7,423 nt of DNA from the NCBI GenBank assembly GCA_900541875.1, contig UQLF01000035.1:1-7423 (forward strand). The letters are read 5' to 3'. Under the pieces are notes generated by a model. That model did no database searches and had not been told where the DNA came from. It worked only from the letters and a program-made list of their open reading frames with translations. The translations under genes were made by a program, and so were the position numbers. This document shows, piece by piece, positions 5,065-7,423 of this stretch (its first letter is position 1; every line of letters starts with the position of its first letter). The stretch comes from an uncultured Collinsella sp. (GTDB lineage Bacteria; Actinomycetota; Coriobacteriia; Coriobacteriales; Coriobacteriaceae).

Positions 5065-7065
5065 ATGGCTAAGTTTGACATCATCGCCGCGACCGGTTGC
5101 CCGACCGGCATTGCGCACACCTTCATGGCGAAGGAGGCGCTGGAGAAGGCAGCTGCCGAGCGCGGTCTGACCATCAAGGTCGAGACTCATGGCCAGGTCG
5201 GTGTCGAGAACGAGCTCACCAAGAGTGAGATCGCTGGTGCCAAGGCCGTCGTCGTCGCAGCCGACAAGGATGTCCAGGCTGAGCGTTTCGCCGGCAAGCT
5301 CATGGTTTCCGTTGGTGTTTCCAAGGCCCTGTCCGTTGAGGCCGCCGGTAAGCTGATTGACCGCGCGCTCGCCGCCAAGGGCGACGACACGGTTGCAGCT
5401 GCTGCCGATATCGAGGATGAGGTCGAGGAGAAGGAGTCCATCGGCCACATCATCTACAAGCACCTCATGAACGGCGTCAGCCACATGCTGGTCTTCGTCG
5501 TTGCTGGTGGTGTTCTGACCGCCGTCTCGTTCCTGTGGGGCATTACGTCCTTCGATTCGACTGCGTCTGACTACAACAGCTTTGCTGCGATGCTCAAGAT
5601 TATCGGCGGCATCGCCATGAACCTCATGGTTCCGGTGCTTTCCGCCTACATCGCCGAATCCATCGGCAAGCGCCCGGCACTCGTCCCCGGTTTTGTTGCC
5701 GGTATGATCGCCATCCAGGGCCTGCCTGTTAATGCCGAGACCGGCATGATCGACGCCGGTGGCGCCGGCGTGGGCTTCGGCTTCCTGGGCGGCATCGTCG
5801 GCGGCTTCCTCGCCGGCTATGTCATCCTGCTGCTCGAGAAGGTCTTTGCCGGCCTGCCCAAGAACCTGGACGGCCTCAAGGCTATCTTCCTGTACCCGCT
5901 GTTCTCGACGGCTATTGTCGGCCTGGTCATGCTCGGCATTTCCGGCCCCATGGCTGCCATCAACACCGCCATGATGGACTTCCTCAAGGGCCTGTCTGCC
6001 TCTGGCGCCGTTGTCCTGGGTCTTGCTATCGGCTGCATGTGCGCCTTTGACATGGGCGGCCCGGTCAACAAGGCTGCTTATGTCACCGGTACCGCTATGC
6101 TCACCGAGGCTCTGGCCGCCGGTGTTGGCACCGATACCTACAACTTCGGCACCAACTTCATGGCTGCCGTCTCCGCCGCCTGCATCGTTCCGCCGCTGAT
6201 CACCACCTTTGCCGTCGTTGTCGGCAAGAAGTACTTCAGCCAGGAGGATCACGACGCCGGTGTCGTCAACCTCATCCTTGGTTGCACCCACATCACCGAG
6301 GGCGCCATTCCGTTCATGACCAAGAACATCTGGCCCGTCATGCCCATCATGATGCTCGGTTCCTCTATCGCTTCGATCCTGACCATTATGTTCAACGTTC
6401 ACGATCCGGCGCCTCACGGTGGCTTCCTGGTCCTGCCCGTTGTCGAGAACGGTCCGCTTTGGGTCCTCGCGATCCTCATCGGCGCTGTGGTCGGTGGCAT
6501 CCTGTTCGTGGCCTTCAAGAAGTACGACTTCGAGAAGAACCAGAAGGCCGCTCCCGCCAAGCCGGTTGAAGCCCCCAAGGCCGCTGCCGTCGAGGCTCCC
6601 AAGGCCGAGGCTTCCGACTTCGTGAAGGTTGAGAACGTCTTTGTCGCCGAGGACTTCGCTTCTCGTGACGAGGCTCTGAGCTTTGTTTCCAACCAGGCTG
6701 TCAAGGCCGGTATCGCCAGCGACGCCGATGCCGTGATGAATGCCTTCCTGGCCCGCGAGGCCGAGGGCACCACGGGCATGATGGAGGGCTTCGCCATCCC
6801 GCATGCCAAGTCCGACGCCATTACCGAGGCTGCCGTCATCGTCGTCAAGGACGAGTCCGGCGTGACCGGTTGGGACACCATGGACGGCGCTCCCGTCAAC
6901 GTGGCTATCGCCCTGCTCATCCCCGGTGCCCAGGCCGGCACTACGCACCTCAAGATCCTGTCCAAGGTCGCCGAGGCGCTCATGGACGAGGACTTCCGTG
7001 CCACCGTCAAGGGTTCCACCGACGCCGCCGAGATCGCCAAGACGATCAACGCCCGCCTGGTCTAA
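5065..7065 (+). CDS. PTS permease, fructose/mannose family, fused EIIBCA
   Basis: A 666-residue membrane protein that takes up and phosphorylates a sugar using phosphate from HPr. Domain order is IIB-IIC-IIA. IIB (1-102) starts FDIIAATGCPTGIAHTFMA, with phospho-acceptor C12. An acidic linker (103-125) leads to IIC (126 to about 490), with long hydrophobic segments and the sugar-site motif HITEGAIPF (409-417). A Pro/Ala/Lys linker with a near-repeat VEAPKAAA/VEAPKAEA (about 500-516) leads to IIA (about 519-666), where H580 in GFAIPHAKS is the probable phospho-acceptor. The ATG at 5065 is chosen because AAGGAGGG lies four bases upstream and IIB domains begin here; in-frame codons back to 4993 encode no family sequence. 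The BCA order and length resemble B. subtilis ManP (mannose EIIBCA) more than the usual IIABC FruA. No 1-phosphofructokinase, aldolase or isomerase gene is beside it, so fructose is not proven. Codons are strongly biased (AAG, GAG, ATC, GCC, GTC), suggesting high expression. A terminator follows, so it is probably transcribed alone. Confidence 0.94.
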   Translation: MAKFDIIAATGCPTGIAHTFMAKEALEKAAAERGLTIKVETHGQVGVENELTKSEIAGAKAVVVAADKDVQAERFAGKLMVSVGVSKALSVEAAGKLIDRALAAKGDDTVAAAADIEDEVEEKESIGHIIYKHLMNGVSHMLVFVVAGGVLTAVSFLWGITSFDSTASDYNSFAAMLKIIGGIAMNLMVPVLSAYIAESIGKRPALVPGFVAGMIAIQGLPVNAETGMIDAGGAGVGFGFLGGIVGGFLAGYVILLLEKVFAGLPKNLDGLKAIFLYPLFSTAIVGLVMLGISGPMAAINTAMMDFLKGLSASGAVVLGLAIGCMCAFDMGGPVNKAAYVTGTAMLTEALAAGVGTDTYNFGTNFMAAVSAACIVPPLITTFAVVVGKKYFSQEDHDAGVVNLILGCTHITEGAIPFMTKNIWPVMPIMMLGSSIASILTIMFNVHDPAPHGGFLVLPVVENGPLWVLAILIGAVVGGILFVAFKKYDFEKNQKAAPAKPVEAPKAAAVEAPKAEASDFVKVENVFVAEDFASRDEALSFVSNQAVKAGIASDADAVMNAFLAREAEGTTGMMEGFAIPHAKSDAITEAAVIVVKDESGVTGWDTMDGAPVNVAIALLIPGAQAGTTHLKILSKVAEALMDEDFRATVKGSTDAAEIAKTINARLV

Positions 7066-7101
7066 TTCCACGGTACGCGAATAACATCGCCCCCTGTTTA
7101 T

Positions 7102-7137
7102 AAGGCGGAGTCCCTCCCCAGGGCCTCCGCCTTTTTT
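7102..7137 (+). terminator. Rho-independent terminator of the PTS gene
   Basis: AAGGCGGAG (7102-7110) and CTCCGCCTT (7125-7133) form a perfect nine-pair stem, with CCC/GGG pairing possible inside, and six Ts run through 7132-7137. It starts 36 bases after the PTS stop. All parts of a classic intrinsic terminator are present. Confidence 0.92.
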
Positions 7138-7149
7138 CTATCCCTCCCA

Positions 7150-7219
7150 TAAGTTGCGGTGAAATAGGGACTGTTTAAACGATTCAACCCCAATTCAGTC
7201 CCTATTTCACCGCAACTTA
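7150..7219. repeat. Long perfect inverted repeat (24-base arms, 22-base loop)
   Basis: The left arm 7150-7173 begins TAAGTTGCGG and ends GGGACTG; the right arm 7196-7219 is its exact reverse complement, from CAGTCCC to CCGCAACTTA. The loop 7174-7195 is AT-rich, and GTTTAAAC (7173-7180) is a palindrome within it. It lies 12 bases after the PTS terminator's T-tract and has no T-tract of its own. I see no target-site duplication in the flanks and no coding sequence. It resembles a REP- or MITE-like dispersed hairpin, but copy number cannot be judged from one window. Confidence 0.9.
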
Positions 7220-7423
7220 CAAAAGGGGCATAGAGGGAACTGTCTATCCAGTCAATGTCGCAAACAGGTCATCGGCCAGAATTCCGTTCCGCCGATATTG
7301 CTCTGGATCGACCGAGTTTCCGCAGCTCGCCCGCCGGGCGGGGCGATTAAGTTTGTCGCGAGTTCCGCACGCAAAGGAAAGCACTTAATGTGCTTTCCGT
7401 CTTGCGCAGGACTGTAGAGCAGC
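7220..7423. other. Non-coding stretch at right edge, no gene recognised
   Basis: Together with the terminator and inverted repeat before it, this makes 358 bases after the PTS stop without a recognised gene. I checked all six frames for stops. The only frame open to the edge (minus strand, stop at 7252-7254) translates to residues I cannot place in any family and would read through the hairpin at 7376-7398. Smaller pairings seen here are ATCGGC/GCCGAT (7271-7276, 7291-7296) and the GC-rich CGCCCG-C-CGGGCG (7328-7340). Confidence 0.6.
7361..7413. other. Long imperfect hairpin, possible terminator or structured RNA/repeat
   Basis: The core is GGAAAGCAC (7376-7384) paired perfectly with GTGCTTTCC (7390-7398) around the loop TTAAT. 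Pairing continues outward with CGCAA/TTGCG (7370-7374, 7402-7406) and AGTTC/GGACT (7361-7365, 7409-7413, one G-T pair), separated by small internal loops, making 19 pairs in 53 bases. Read on the minus strand, the core is followed by TTTG, a weak T-tract at best. It could be the terminator of a gene beyond the right edge, a dispersed repeat or part of a small RNA. Confidence 0.5.

Noticed and set aside
4963..7071. 702-codon open frame on the minus strand opposite the PTS gene
   Set aside because: It is the mirror of a GC-rich, strongly codon-biased gene. Its translation is a Gly/Asp/His/Val-rich string with no fold-like pattern, while the + strand has clear IIB, IIC and IIA motifs.
7328..7340. 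CGCCCG-C-CGGGCG as a terminator
   Set aside because: The stem is short and GC-only, with no T-tract following on the + strand (GGGGCGATTAAG); such palindromes are common in GC-rich DNA.
7252..7423. Minus-strand open frame running off the right edge (about 56 codons)
   Set aside because: Its translation shows no recognisable motif, it passes through the perfect hairpin 7376-7398 and the GC palindrome 7328-7340, and short open frames are common by chance in GC-rich DNA.
1..7423. CRISPR array, IS element, tRNA or rRNA, or defence system
   Set aside because: I saw no regularly spaced repeats, transposase motifs, tRNA cloverleaf or rRNA sequence. All recognised genes are housekeeping or sugar transport, so no novel multi-gene system is claimed.

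Overview
The window is a GC-rich, tightly packed bacterial chromosome segment. The compact housekeeping run nusB - xseB - tlyA - nadK - recN, the Asp/Glu/Ala-rich protein tails and the GC-ending codons fit a high-GC Gram-positive. My best guess is an actinobacterial gut lineage of the Coriobacteriia/Collinsella type. That is inference from style and gene order, not from a marker gene.

Left part (1-3875, all +): the 3' end of nusB, then xseB, a TlyA-type rRNA 2'-O-methyltransferase, NAD kinase and recN. The genes are 2 to 27 bases apart or overlap (ATGA at tlyA/nadK, 11 bases at nadK/recN), so this looks like one translationally coupled operon. It is a shortened form of the nusB-xseA-xseB-(ispA-dxs)-tlyA-nadK-(argR)-recN cluster known from other Gram-positives. 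xseA, the catalytic partner of xseB, is not in its usual place. A hairpin fills the short gap between recN and the convergent next gene.

Middle part (3935-7065): an RpiR/MurR-type HTH-SIS regulator on the minus strand is divergent from a large + strand PTS permease of the fructose/mannose family, with fused domains in the order IIB-IIC-IIA. The 272-base region between their starts holds candidate promoters, an imperfect tandem repeat of about 33 bp, several inverted repeats and two GC-rich leader hairpins before a very strong Shine-Dalgarno. The regulator probably senses a sugar phosphate through its SIS domain and controls the permease and possibly itself. The permease has a clear rho-independent terminator.

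Right end (7066-7423): no gene recognised. It holds the PTS terminator, a striking inverted repeat with 24-base perfect arms, and a long imperfect hairpin close to the window edge. I found no CRISPR array, IS element, tRNA or rRNA. The genes themselves are ordinary. The least explained parts are the non-coding structured elements and the regulator/PTS control region.
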